Shown here in pieces: positions 8,506 through 17,930 of a stretch of DNA of 64,000 nucleotides (its first letter is position 1; each line of letters begins with the position of its first letter). The translations under genes were made by a program, and so were the position numbers. Source of the DNA: Pedobacter duraquae (GTDB lineage: Bacteria; Bacteroidota; Bacteroidia; Sphingobacteriales; Sphingobacteriaceae); assembly GCF_004362245.1 (NCBI RefSeq), contig NZ_SNWM01000002.1, forward strand, positions 372,001-436,000, given 5' to 3'. The notes beneath the pieces were generated by a model. That model made no database searches. It saw only the letters and a list, made by a program, of their open reading frames with translations, and had not been told where the DNA came from.

Positions 8506-9687
8506 ATGAGTGATAACAGATACAATCAGCGTGGGGTGTCGGCCTCAAAAGAAGATGTGCACAATGCCATCAAAAATATTGACAAAGGAATCTTCCCGCA
8601 GGCTTTTTGTAAAATCATCCCCGACATCCTGGGTAACGATGAGGCTTACTGCAATATCATGCATGCCGATGGCGCGGGTACGAAATCTTCCCTCGCTTAT
8701 GTATACTGGAAAACAACGGGCGACATCAGCGTTTGGAAGGGTATTGCTCAGGATGCAATCATCATGAACCTGGACGACCTGATCTGCGTGGGTGCTACAG
8801 ACAATATCTTGTTGTCATCTACCATCGGTCGCAATAAAAATCTGATCCCCGGAGAAGTAATTGCAGCAGTCATTAATGGCACTGAAGAAATTCTGGCCGA
8901 TCTGCGTGAACAAGGCATCTCTATCTATTCTACAGGCGGTGAGACTGCGGATGTGGGTGATCTGGTAAGAACGATTATCGTAGATTCTACTGTTACTTGC
9001 CGCTTAAAACGTGAAGATGTCATCAGCAACCATACCATTCAGGCGGGCGATGTCATTGTTGGTTTATCGTCGAGCGGACAGGCTACCTATGAAACTGAAT
9101 ATAATGGCGGCATGGGTTCTAACGGCTTAACATCTGCCAGACATGATGTATTTAATAAAGATGTCGCTGGTCAGTATCCGGAAAGCTTTGATCCATCGGT
9201 ACCATTCGACTTGGTATTCTCGGGTAAGAAAGGATTAACAGATCCGATTCAAATTAACGAAAACACAACTGTAACTGCCGGAAAACTGGTGTTATCCCCT
9301 ACCCGCACCTATGCGCCGGTGATCAAAAAGGTATTGGAGGGTTACAGAAGTCAGATTCACGGACTTGTACATTGCAGTGGTGGTGCGCAAACTAAAGTCC
9401 TTCATTTCATCAATGATGATGTTCATGTTATTAAGGATAACTTATTCCCTGTCCCACCGCTATTTCAACTGATTCAGGAGCAATCTGGCACTGACTGGAA
9501 GGAAATGTATAAGGTATTTAATATGGGCCACAGAATGGAGCTTTACGTGCCTGAAGCGATCGCACAGGATATCATTGCAATCTCTGAAAGTTTCAACATC
9601 GAAGCTAAGGTTATTGGCCGCGTAGAAACCGGTACTCAAAAACAAGTTACCATCAATAGTGAAAAAGGGGATTTCGTTTACAACTAA
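8506..9687 (+). CDS. purM: phosphoribosylformylglycinamidine cyclo-ligase (AIR synthase)
   Basis: The 393-aa protein matches the long AIR synthase form found in Bacteroidota. PurM closes the imidazole ring in purine synthesis, converting FGAM and ATP to AIR. The N-terminal half carries the ADGAGTKSSLAY nucleotide/metal stretch and DDLICVGATDNILLS; the GETADVGD and GLSSSGQATYETEYNGG segments follow, then HCSGGAQTKVLHF and the FNMGHRME stretch in the C-terminal domain. It stands alone between two terminators, with no other pur gene in the window. Confidence 0.9.
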   Translation: MSDNRYNQRGVSASKEDVHNAIKNIDKGIFPQAFCKIIPDILGNDEAYCNIMHADGAGTKSSLAYVYWKTTGDISVWKGIAQDAIIMNLDDLICVGATDNILLSSTIGRNKNLIPGEVIAAVINGTEEILADLREQGISIYSTGGETADVGDLVRTIIVDSTVTCRLKREDVISNHTIQAGDVIVGLSSSGQATYETEYNGGMGSNGLTSARHDVFNKDVAGQYPESFDPSVPFDLVFSGKKGLTDPIQINENTTVTAGKLVLSPTRTYAPVIKKVLEGYRSQIHGLVHCSGGAQTKVLHFINDDVHVIKDNLFPVPPLFQLIQEQSGTDWKEMYKVFNMGHRMELYVPEAIAQDIIAISESFNIEAKVIGRVETGTQKQVTINSEKGDFVYN

Positions 9688-9710
9688 AAAGAAATTCCTT
9701 CTTAATACTT

Positions 9711-9744
9711 AGAGACCTGCTTTGTTAAGCAGGTCTCTTTTTTT
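9711..9744 (+). terminator. purM terminator
   Basis: A perfect 10-bp stem AGAGACCTGC / GCAGGTCTCT with an 8-base loop and a T run, 23 bases after the purM stop. Confidence 0.9.
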
Positions 9745-9797
9745 ATGCTGAACAGCGTCGCTGAAAAAAATAAAAAATGCCCGGTCTTAAGTGCTGA

Positions 9798-9851
9798 TAA
9801 CAGGGACATAACAGGGACATAGCAGGGGGATAACAGGAATGTAACAGGACC
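9798..9851. repeat. five tandem 11-bp repeats upstream of the DUF6266 gene
   Basis: Five head-to-tail units begin at 9798, 9809, 9820, 9831 and 9842: TAACAGGGACA twice (identical), TAGCAGGGGGA, TAACAGGAATG and TAACAGGACC. All share TAnCAGG. The 11-base period is about one DNA helical turn, which would put each unit on the same face. The array ends 89 bases before the DUF6266 start and follows the purM terminator. It could be a multi-site protein-binding array, an RNA element, or a simple expansion. Confidence 0.85.
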
Positions 9852-9940
9852 TAAGCCTTGGTATATTCCTATAAGTTGTAATTAAATTTGTTTTTGATTT
9901 ATCGAATTCGTAACTTGATATACACCTAAATATCAACCAT

Positions 9941-10603
9941 ATGGCAGTTTTAAAGAACGGCATTCTGGGCGGCTTTTCAGGAAAAGTCGGTAACGTTGTG
10001 GGTTACCAATCCCGGAACCAGGATCTGATGCGCTCAGTTCCAAAACCAAGAACCAGTCCACCTACAGCAGGGGAACTGGCCAACCGCAAAAAATTTCATG
10101 AAGTGCAGCTTTGGCTGAGCCCAATTATATCTTTCCTGAGAGTCGGATTTCAGGACTACGCCCCTACTTACGGTGGCTTTGTTGCTGCCAAGTCTTACCT
10201 GATGAAAAATGCACTTGTAGGCGAAAAGCCAGATCAGGTCATAGATTCTGCAAAGGTGCTGGTTAGCTTTGGCAAGCTTGCTCAGCCTACTGAAGCAAGT
10301 GTGACAGTGAATTCCTCAAGCAGCCTTACAATCAGCTGGAACGCCCAGGGCCATTATCCTTATGACGAACGAACAATGTATGTAATTTACGAAAAAGGAA
10401 AAAGGGCAATAACAGAAACCGCCGGCCCAAAACGAAGTCAAGGCAAGGCAGAAGTGGACCTTCCAGGATTCTTTGCGGGCAAGAAAGTCTTAGTATATCT
10501 GGCATTTGTACAGGAAAACCGGAAACATAGAAGCAATAGCTTATTTCTTGGCGAAATACAGATCCCCAGGCAGCCACGTGCTAAAAAGATGGTAAACACC
10601 TAA
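9941..10603 (+). CDS. DUF6266 family protein
   Basis: The 220-aa protein begins with the glycine-rich N-terminus typical of DUF6266 (GILGGFSGKVGNVVGYQ, residues about 8-24), followed by RSVPKPRTSPPTAGELANRKKF. It has no signal peptide or membrane helix. The C-terminal half (about 110-215) looks beta-rich with a fibronectin-like pattern. The function of the family is unknown. It is a single gene, preceded by the 11-bp repeat array and followed by a bidirectional terminator. Confidence 0.85.
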   Translation: MAVLKNGILGGFSGKVGNVVGYQSRNQDLMRSVPKPRTSPPTAGELANRKKFHEVQLWLSPIISFLRVGFQDYAPTYGGFVAAKSYLMKNALVGEKPDQVIDSAKVLVSFGKLAQPTEASVTVNSSSSLTISWNAQGHYPYDERTMYVIYEKGKRAITETAGPKRSQGKAEVDLPGFFAGKKVLVYLAFVQENRKHRSNSLFLGEIQIPRQPRAKKMVNT

Positions 10604-10621
10604 ACTCAAATTGTTAGTAAC

Positions 10622-10654
10622 AAAAAAAGGGTTGACCGATGGTCAACCCTTTTT
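10622..10654. terminator. bidirectional terminator between DUF6266 gene and receptor gene
   Basis: Stem AAAAGGGTTGACC / GGTCAACCCTTTT with a three-base loop, flanked by A and T runs, so it can end transcripts from both convergent genes. Confidence 0.9.
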
Positions 10655-10672
10655 CTTTATCAATATCTAATC

Positions 10673-13600
10673 TTATTGGAAGTTGTAACGAACTCCGAAT
10701 TGCATATAGTAAGTAGATGAGATAGTTTGAGAAGTACCGAAAGTACTTGTCACAACATCACCACCTGCTGTATTCAATCTGAATGTAGGTGCAACTGTTG
10801 AGCTGATAGCTGTAGCATTCGCAGGAGTCAGGATTGCAGCCTGATTTACGAAGTTTACATTACCCCATTTGCGGTTCAACAAGTTACCTACGTTGAAGAT
10901 ATCAGCAGTAAATTGGAATGAGTTTTTAGTACCACCAATGTTTCTGAAGATTTCCTGAACGATTCTCAGGTCAAACTGATTTCTCCATGGAGAAACACCA
11001 CCATTACGTTTTGCAATCTCACCTCTGTGTTTAGACAGATAAGGATCCTGGTTGATATAATCTTCGAAGATCTGATTTTGCTGAGCTGGACTATATGTTT
11101 TAGCAGCAGTACCTGTTCCAACAGTTAATGGAAGGAAAGTGATTTCAGATGCATTTCTAGGAATGTAAATTAAATCATTAGTTTGTCCATCACGGTTAAA
11201 ATCTGAAGAGTACGTATAAGAGAATCTACCTTGTTGTGCACCTTCATAGAATAATGAGAATGAAGTAGCAAGATTTCTAAGGTATTCTTTACGGTACGAG
11301 ATGTTTGCAATAATTCTGTCCGGGTTCAAGTTACTTGAATAACTTAAAGCTGGATCATTTGAGTTGCCTTGAGTCTGTGGAATTGACCAAAGGTTCAACA
11401 ATTGGTCACCTGACTGATCACCGTAGTTACGTTGGTCAGATCTAGTATAAGCTACCATTAAGCCTAAACCATTGTCAAATTGTTTTGTCAACTGAGCTGT
11501 AGCCATCCAGTTGTAACCACCTTTTGCATTCGACATTTGGATAACGTTGTTGAACGTAGTACCTGTTGCACTGATTGCACCTGCAGCTGTAGTATTTACA
11601 TACTGTCTGGCGTTAGGTGTTGGCAAGAAGAATAATCTGTTATCAGCAGAGGCAGGGTTGTTTAAAGCCTGTGGATCTCTTAAGTTAACGTTTTTAGCAA
11701 CCGCAACGTTTAAGTCACGACCATAGATACCTTCTAAAGTAGCAATAACACCACCTGGTAATCTGAAGTCAACAGCTAAGTTTGACTTCCAAGTTTGTGG
11801 GAATTTCAGGTCTTTAGATAAAGAACTGATTGTACTTGGCATTGTAATACCCGCTGCAGGAGCTGCAGAAGTTAAATTAGGTGCAATGCTAGGACTGAAT
11901 TTAGGAGTGTTAACACCTGAATAAGTTTGCGTGTACTGTAATAAACCAGCATCACCTGACTGAGAAACGATCCATACAAATGGAATTCTACCAGTAAAGA
12001 TACCAGATCCACCACGAACTTGCAATGAACGGTCACCGTTTACATCCCAGTTGAATCCGAAACGTGGAGACCAGTTGATTCTGTTCTCAGGCAATTCACC
12101 TGTGTCAATTCTTCTACCACCAAAATCCTGAGCAGCAACCAATGGATGTGTTCTGATTTCAGATACATCAGGGAAACTTGCAGCTTCTAATCTAACACCA
12201 GCTGTGATTTTGAAACGTTCAGTGATATTGAACTCATCTTGCAAATAAGCTGAATATTGAGCGAATTTAAAGCTAGGATAAGCTTGTGAACCGTCAGCAG
12301 TTAAAGGATAAGTTACAGAATACTGTAATGGAGTTGCATTGTTTTTGAAATCATCCCACGATTTGAAGGTATAGAAACCTGTACCGAAACGTTGGAAACC
12401 GTTTTTGGTTTTACTGAATTCAGCCTGTGCACCAATAGTGATGTTATGCTTACCCAAAGCGATGCTTAAGTCATCACTGAATGTATTCGTGTTTACATCT
12501 CTTAAGTTACCATAAGTAAATGCTTCGTAACCAAAAGTAGTTAACACATTACCAGCACTTGTTGGAGTCTGTGTACCATCAAGGATATCAACCAAAGGGA
12601 ACGGAGAGCTATCAGAAGTTCTAGGGTCATTTTGGTGAGAATACGTAGCACGTAAAACGTTCGTGAATTTACTTCCGAAAGAAGAGTTTAACTCAGCTAC
12701 ACCTGAATAAAGGTTAGCAGCCTGATAATAGTTAGAGTTAGAGAAAGGAAGACCAGCAGTTCTTGTAGTTCCTGATCTTACGTTACCATAAGCTAAGTTA
12801 CCTGTTACAGCAGAACCTGAAACTGAAGTACTCGCAGATGCAGGAGTTTGACTTTCTACCTGGTTGTAACGTACGCTGAAACGGTGATTTTTTGAAATGT
12901 TCCAGTCTAAACGTGCAAATAATTTTTCGTTGTTACTAACCTGGCTGTATCCTTGGTAAGGACCAGTCTCGTAGTTGTAATTTTGTTTCAAGTATGATCT
13001 TACCTCATTTAAGAAACTTGCAGGTGCCTGAACAACGTTCGGGTTAGCCTGAATATAAGGAAGTTCTGGAGTTGCAGCAAGTCTTTGTGTACCCGGACCA
13101 GTAGTAACTTTCTTTTCTGCGTTTACAAAGAAGAATAACTTGTCTTTAATGATCGGACCACCAAAACTGAAACCGTATTGTTTTTCATCTAATGGCTGGA
13201 TAGATGCATCAGGGATTCTATAAGTATCACCGATACGTTTACCTTGATTTTCTTCTCCACGTAAAGTAAAGAAAGCATTTCCAAAGAATTTGTTTGTACC
13301 TGAACGTGTTACAGCATTTACTGAACCACCTGTGAAACCAGTCTGACGAACGTCATAAGGAGTTACATTGATCGAGATCTGCTCTAATGCATCAATTGAG
13401 ATTGGAGAACCATTCGCAGGAATGTTACCACCAATACCAAACTGGTTGTTGAAGTTAGCACCATCCACAGTAAAGTTGTTTGAACGGTAGTTACCACCAC
13501 CAATTGAAGTACTATTAGCCTGAGGTGTTAAACGCGTTAAATCATTTACACTTCTGGTAATTGTAGGTAGAGCAGCGATTTGTGCTCTCGCAATTACAGT

Positions 13601-14020
13601 AGAAGAACCTGACTTGTTAGAGTTCATAACCGCATTTGGTTGATTTCCTACAATTTTAACCTCGGAAAGGTTAGCAGCGTCATCAGTTAATGTAGCGTTC
13701 AATACAAAGTTCTCACCTAATTTAAGGTAAACATCATTGTAAGTTGTTGCTTTGTAACCAACGAAGCTGATTACAACAGTGTAAGGACCACCTACACGCA
13801 TACCACCAATCGTATAACGACCGTCAGTATTTGTAGTGATTCCATAAACTGTACCCGTAGGTGTGTGTGTTGCTCTGATGCTTGCTCCAGGCAAAACACC
13901 TTTAGCATCACGAATTGTACCAGTCATTGCTGATGAGGTTACCTGAGCCTGAGCTGCAGAAAACAATCCCACAAAAGCAATCATGATTACTACAATTCTA
14001 AATAGTAAAGATTTCTTCAT
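10673..14020 (-). CDS. TonB-dependent receptor, Oar-like, with carboxypeptidase-regulatory domain
   Basis: This 1115-aa outer-membrane protein has a signal peptide ending near AQAQ (residues 23-26), a carboxypeptidase-regulatory-like beta domain (about 30-112, GTIRDAKGVLPGASIRATHTP), a plug domain (about 140-250) containing the NNFTVDGANFNNQFG loop, and a long beta-barrel ending in aromatic YNFQ, as expected for outer-membrane assembly. It resembles the Oar group rather than SusC; no SusD partner is next to it. The ligand is unknown. Energy would come from a TonB system, and a TonB-like gene lies at 5144-5974. Confidence 0.92.
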   Translation of the reverse strand: MKKSLLFRIVVIMIAFVGLFSAAQAQVTSSAMTGTIRDAKGVLPGASIRATHTPTGTVYGITTNTDGRYTIGGMRVGGPYTVVISFVGYKATTYNDVYLKLGENFVLNATLTDDAANLSEVKIVGNQPNAVMNSNKSGSSTVIARAQIAALPTITRSVNDLTRLTPQANSTSIGGGNYRSNNFTVDGANFNNQFGIGGNIPANGSPISIDALEQISINVTPYDVRQTGFTGGSVNAVTRSGTNKFFGNAFFTLRGEENQGKRIGDTYRIPDASIQPLDEKQYGFSFGGPIIKDKLFFFVNAEKKVTTGPGTQRLAATPELPYIQANPNVVQAPASFLNEVRSYLKQNYNYETGPYQGYSQVSNNEKLFARLDWNISKNHRFSVRYNQVESQTPASASTSVSGSAVTGNLAYGNVRSGTTRTAGLPFSNSNYYQAANLYSGVAELNSSFGSKFTNVLRATYSHQNDPRTSDSSPFPLVDILDGTQTPTSAGNVLTTFGYEAFTYGNLRDVNTNTFSDDLSIALGKHNITIGAQAEFSKTKNGFQRFGTGFYTFKSWDDFKNNATPLQYSVTYPLTADGSQAYPSFKFAQYSAYLQDEFNITERFKITAGVRLEAASFPDVSEIRTHPLVAAQDFGGRRIDTGELPENRINWSPRFGFNWDVNGDRSLQVRGGSGIFTGRIPFVWIVSQSGDAGLLQYTQTYSGVNTPKFSPSIAPNLTSAAPAAGITMPSTISSLSKDLKFPQTWKSNLAVDFRLPGGVIATLEGIYGRDLNVAVAKNVNLRDPQALNNPASADNRLFFLPTPNARQYVNTTAAGAISATGTTFNNVIQMSNAKGGYNWMATAQLTKQFDNGLGLMVAYTRSDQRNYGDQSGDQLLNLWSIPQTQGNSNDPALSYSSNLNPDRIIANISYRKEYLRNLATSFSLFYEGAQQGRFSYTYSSDFNRDGQTNDLIYIPRNASEITFLPLTVGTGTAAKTYSPAQQNQIFEDYINQDPYLSKHRGEIAKRNGGVSPWRNQFDLRIVQEIFRNIGGTKNSFQFTADIFNVGNLLNRKWGNVNFVNQAAILTPANATAISSTVAPTFRLNTAGGDVVTSTFGTSQTISSTYYMQFGVRYNFQ

Positions 14021-14355
14021 ACTTTTTTAATTAACGTTTGTTTTTTTATGTGTGAAAATGCTAAAAAGATAGCTCGACAAAGATAAATATTAATTTTGCA
14101 CAGATTTTAATTTCCAATGTTAAATAATTATTAATAATCCTTCTATTTTTCAACATTTAACACATTATTTAACACTTCTAACTATCAGTTTATCAATAAT
14201 TTGATTTTTTGGCGGTTTTAGGCGCTTTTAGGCTGGTTAAACTTTACCTAACCTTAACCAGATATTTACATAGCTATGTAGCTTGTTAATCTCTTTTAAC
14301 AAACATTTTTTTTATTTTTGACACCTGAATTAAGTTAATTCCTTTAATATAAGAT
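14021..14355. promoter_or_regulatory. divergent promoter region, receptor gene and lpdA
   Basis: This 335-bp AT-rich gap holds no gene. On the minus strand TATCTTTG (14085-14078) is a -7 box for the receptor, giving a leader of about 50 bases. On the plus strand TATTTTTG (14313-14320) is a -7 box for lpdA, 35 bases before its start. Neither has a clear -33 TTTG. Confidence 0.5.
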
Positions 14356-15744
14356 ATGAACTACGATGTGATTATTATAGGCAGCGGTCCTGGTGGATAT
14401 GTAGCTGCGATCAGAGCTTCTCAATTGGGTTTAAAAACTGCAATTGTAGAACGCGAGTCTTTAGGTGGTATTTGCCTCAACTGGGGTTGTATTCCGACTA
14501 AAGCTTTATTGAAAAGTGCACAAGTATTCGAATACATCAATCACGCAGAAGAATACGGAATTAAAACTGCTCCTGCAGAAGCGGATTTCGCCGCCGTTAT
14601 TAAACGCAGTCGCGGTGTAGCTGAAGGAATGAGTAAAGGTGTTCAGTTCCTGATGAAAAAAAACAAGATCGAAGTGATCATGGGAACAGGTAAAGCGAAA
14701 CCTGGAAACAAAGTAGAAGTTAAAGCTGCAGATGGCACTCAGAAAGAGATCACTGCTCCACATATTATTATCGCAACAGGCGGTAGGTCTAAAGAATTGC
14801 CTAGTGTTAAACAAGATGGCAAAAAAATTATTGGTTACAGACAAGCAATGAATCTTCCTGAGCAACCTAAGTCTATGGTTATCGTAGGTTCTGGTGCGAT
14901 AGGTGTTGAGTTTGCCTATTTCTATGCTACTTTAGGAACTAAAGTTACTGTTGTTGAATTCTTAGATAACATCGTTCCTGTAGAAGATGAGGATATTTCT
15001 AAACAATTATTACGTAGCTTCAAAAAAGCAGGTATCGAAGTAATGACTTCTTCTACTGTAGAAGCTGTTGACACGTCAGGTACTGGTTGCAAAGTTCAGG
15101 TAAAAACAGCTTCAGGTACACAAACACTGGAATGCGATATCGTTTTATCAGCTGTTGGTGTAGTTGCTAACCTGGAGAACATCGGTCTTGAAGAAGTTGG
15201 CATCAAAACAGATAAAGGTAAAGTTGTTGTAGACCAGTTCTACAATACCAATGTTAAAGGTTACTATGCCATTGGCGATATTGTTTCAGGACAAGCCCTT
15301 GCACACGTTGCTTCTGCAGAAGGTATTACCTGCGTAGAGAAGATAGCCGGTCACCATCCAGAGCCTATCGATTACAACAACATCCCTGGATGTACTTACT
15401 GTACTCCTGAAATTGCTTCTGTAGGTTATACGGAGAAAGCAGCGAAGGCCGCAGGATACGAATTGAAAATCGGTAAGTTCCCGTTCTCTGCATCTGGTAA
15501 AGCTGCTGCTGCTGGTGCAAAAGATGGTTTCATCAAAATGATCTATGATGCCAAATACGGAGAGTTGCTTGGTGCACACATGATCGGTGCTAATGTAACG
15601 GAGATGATAGCCGAGATTGTTGTTGCCCGTAAACTGGAAACAACTGGTCATGAAATCCTGAAAGCAATTCACCCACACCCTACCATGAGCGAAGCCATTA
15701 TGGAAGCTACCGCTGATGCATACGGAGAAGTAATTCACTTATAA
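14356..15744 (+). CDS. lpdA: dihydrolipoyl dehydrogenase
   Basis: The 462-aa flavoprotein is the E3 component shared by 2-oxoacid dehydrogenase complexes, re-oxidising dihydrolipoamide with NAD+. Visible: FAD-binding GSGPGG (residues 9-14), redox disulfide Cys40/Cys45 in GGICLNWGCIPTKAL, a second GSGAIGVEF nucleotide loop, the YAIGD FAD motif and the C-terminal HPHPTMSEA containing the catalytic His. Length is normal. It is transcribed alone, and the E1/E2 genes are not in the window. Confidence 0.95.
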   Translation: MNYDVIIIGSGPGGYVAAIRASQLGLKTAIVERESLGGICLNWGCIPTKALLKSAQVFEYINHAEEYGIKTAPAEADFAAVIKRSRGVAEGMSKGVQFLMKKNKIEVIMGTGKAKPGNKVEVKAADGTQKEITAPHIIIATGGRSKELPSVKQDGKKIIGYRQAMNLPEQPKSMVIVGSGAIGVEFAYFYATLGTKVTVVEFLDNIVPVEDEDISKQLLRSFKKAGIEVMTSSTVEAVDTSGTGCKVQVKTASGTQTLECDIVLSAVGVVANLENIGLEEVGIKTDKGKVVVDQFYNTNVKGYYAIGDIVSGQALAHVASAEGITCVEKIAGHHPEPIDYNNIPGCTYCTPEIASVGYTEKAAKAAGYELKIGKFPFSASGKAAAAGAKDGFIKMIYDAKYGELLGAHMIGANVTEMIAEIVVARKLETTGHEILKAIHPHPTMSEAIMEATADAYGEVIHL

Positions 15745-15763
15745 GCATACCTATATAAATGAT

Positions 15764-15796
15764 AAAAAACCTGCCAATAACCCGGCAGGTTTTTTA
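15764..15796 (+). terminator. lpdA terminator
   Basis: Stem AAAAACCTGCC / GGCAGGTTTTT with an 8-base loop and T run, 20 bases after the lpdA stop. Confidence 0.9.
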
Positions 15797-15820
15797 TTTT
15801 TACGACCTAACCAATAAAGC

Positions 15821-16660
15821 ATGAAACTGCATACTATAGATACCGGACTTTTTAAACTCGATGGCGGTGCCATGTTTGGCGTGGTGCCGAAAACGATCTG
15901 GCAAAAGAGCAACCCTGCAGACAGCAATAATATGTGTAGCTGGGCCATGCGCTGCATGCTGATTGAAGAGGGGAACAGGCTAATCCTGGTCGACACTGGT
16001 ATTGGCGACAAGCAGGACGAGAAGTTCTTCAGTCACTATTACCTGCACGGGGATGATTCAATGGACCGCTCCCTGGCAGCAAAAGGCTTTAGTCGCGCAG
16101 ACATTACCGACGTATTCCTGACGCATCTGCATTTTGACCATGTAGGTGGTGCAGTGCTGCGCCAAAACGAACAGTTGGTTCCAGCATTTAAGAATGCTAC
16201 GTATTGGAGCAATGCTGAACACTGGGAATGGGCGGTTAATCCAAACGACCGTGAGAAAGCTTCTTTTCTAAAGGATAACATTTTGCCGATCCAGGAAAGC
16301 GGGCAACTTAACTTTGTTGCCCATGAGCAGGGTGTTACTTTTGGCAATGACATTACCATCCGTTTTGCTTATGGCCACACTGAAGCGATGATGCTTCCTC
16401 AGATCAGATATAAGGACCGTACAATTCTTTATATGGCAGACCTGCTACCTTCTGTAGGACACCTACCCCTGCCCTATGTAATGTCATACGATATGTTTCC
16501 GTTAAAAACGTTGCATGAGAAAAAAGCGATACTACAAGAAGCAACAGACAACGACTATATCCTGTTTTTGGAGCATGATCCGATAAATGAATGCTGTACT
16601 TTAAAGCAAACAGAAAAAGGAATCCGGGTAAATGAAGTTTTTAGTCTGTCAGCTTTGTAA
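15821..16660 (+). CDS. MBL-fold metallo-hydrolase
   Basis: The 279-aa protein has the metallo-beta-lactamase fold core: HLHFDH (His102, His104, Asp106, His107), a later YGHTEAM His near residue 188, the MADLLPSVGH Asp ligand and LEHDP near the C-terminus. These bind two metal ions. It lacks a signal peptide and looks like the cytoplasmic lactonase/hydrolase branch of the family; the substrate is not evident. It starts 25 bases after the lpdA terminator. Confidence 0.85.
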   Translation: MKLHTIDTGLFKLDGGAMFGVVPKTIWQKSNPADSNNMCSWAMRCMLIEEGNRLILVDTGIGDKQDEKFFSHYYLHGDDSMDRSLAAKGFSRADITDVFLTHLHFDHVGGAVLRQNEQLVPAFKNATYWSNAEHWEWAVNPNDREKASFLKDNILPIQESGQLNFVAHEQGVTFGNDITIRFAYGHTEAMMLPQIRYKDRTILYMADLLPSVGHLPLPYVMSYDMFPLKTLHEKKAILQEATDNDYILFLEHDPINECCTLKQTEKGIRVNEVFSLSAL

Positions 16661-16968
16661 GGGCTTGTCACAACAGCGGTTACTCAAGTCAGGAATTGTC
16701 TGTCAGGAGAATGAAATATTAACACAACGCTAATATATTTATTATTACCGATTTACAAAAGAAATACCTGTTTTTAATGATTTAATGCTTGATTTTAGCT
16801 ATATGCAAAAGCACTGACAAAACAATCTTGGAATAATTTTTGTTGTAAGCATAACATGTAAATAAAAGGCGTAAAGTGTAACGTTTTCAGGAATTTATGT
16901 TTTAAATTACCCTAAAAATTCATACTTTTGCACGCTCTAACACAACAAAGGGACTCCAATATATATAA
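16661..16968. promoter_or_regulatory. rpoD upstream region with -7 element
   Basis: This 308-bp gap has no gene and no clear terminator for the MBL gene. TACTTTTG at 16923-16930 matches TAnnTTTG and lies 38 bases before the rpoD start. A short direct repeat GTCAGGA occurs near 16690 and 16703. Nothing else is recognised. Confidence 0.5.
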
Positions 16969-17829
16969 ATGAGACAACTCAAGATTACCCAATCCATCAC
17001 CAACCGCGAAAGTCAGTCACTTGATAAATACTTGCACGAGATTGGAAAAGTCGATTTAATCACAGCAGAAGAAGAGGTTATATTAGCTAGAAAAATTCGT
17101 GAGGGTGATCAGGCTGCGCTGGAGCGTTTAACTAAAACTAACTTACGTTTTGTGGTTTCGGTTGCTAAACAATATCAGAATCAGGGTTTAACTTTAGGAG
17201 ATTTAATTAATGAAGGTAACCTTGGTTTGATCAAGGCTGCTAAGCGTTTTGATGAAACTAAAGGATTTAAATTCATTTCTTATGCTGTTTGGTGGATTCG
17301 TCAATCTATTTTACAAGCTATCGCTGAGCAAAGTCGTATTGTGCGTTTACCATTAAACCAGGTAGGTTCATTGAGTAAGATCAGCAAGGCTTTCTCTAAG
17401 CTTGAGCAGGAATACGAACGTGAACCTTCTCCAGAAGAGCTTGCAGACATCCTGGAAACAACAGTAGATAAAATTTCAGACACACTAAGTAATTCAGGCC
17501 GTCACGTATCTATGGATGCGCCATTTGTTCAGGGCGAGGAAAATACCCTGCTGGATGTATTGGAAAATCATGAGCCTAATACTGACAGTAGCCTGATCAA
17601 TGAATCGTTATCAGAAGAAATCAAACGTTCTTTGTCAACATTGACAGAGCGTGAGCGTGAGATCATCGTTTTATTCTTCGGCTTAAGCACAAATCATCCG
17701 CTTTCTCTGGAAGAGATCGGTGAGAAATTTAACCTTACACGTGAGCGTGTGCGTCAGATCAAAGACAAAGCGCTACAACGCCTGCGTCATACATCAAGAA
17801 GTAAAATCCTGAAGTCTTACTTAGGATAA
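16969..17829 (+). CDS. rpoD: primary RNA polymerase sigma factor
   Basis: At 286 aa this is the short Bacteroidota primary sigma factor, lacking region 1.1 and most of the non-conserved insert. Region 1.2 starts near residue 17 ([14 protein letters not shown]), region 2 holds the core-binding and -10 recognition helix ([13 protein letters not shown], about 104-116), region 3 follows, and region 4.2 has the helix-turn-helix TLREERVRQIK-like stretch ([18 protein letters not shown]). It recognises the unusual -33/-7 promoters of this phylum, several of which are seen in this window. Confidence 0.95.
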   Translation: MRQLKITQSITNRESQSLDKYLHEIGKVDLITAEEEVILARKIREGDQAALERLTKTNLRFVVSVAKQYQNQGLTLGDLINEGNLGLIKAAKRFDETKGFKFISYAVWWIRQSILQAIAEQSRIVRLPLNQVGSLSKISKAFSKLEQEYEREPSPEELADILETTVDKISDTLSNSGRHVSMDAPFVQGEENTLLDVLENHEPNTDSSLINESLSEEIKRSLSTLTEREREIIVLFFGLSTNHPLSLEEIGEKFNLTRERVRQIKDKALQRLRHTSRSKILKSYLG

Positions 17830-17866
17830 AATTCTGGCCAGAAGCCATAACATATTAAAAATCAAG

Positions 17867-17896
17867 AAAGATTGGGTACTTACCCGATCTTTTTTA
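17867..17896 (+). terminator. rpoD terminator
   Basis: Stem AAAGATTGGGTA / TACCCGATCTTT (one G-T wobble) and T run, 38 bases after the rpoD stop. Confidence 0.8.
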
Positions 17897-17930
17897 CTTT
17901 TGTGGCAATTCTAACCAAATTCTTCTTGAC

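Noticed and set aside
9798-9851. CRISPR array
   Set aside because: Units are only 11 bp with no spacers and no cas genes nearby; described as a tandem repeat instead.
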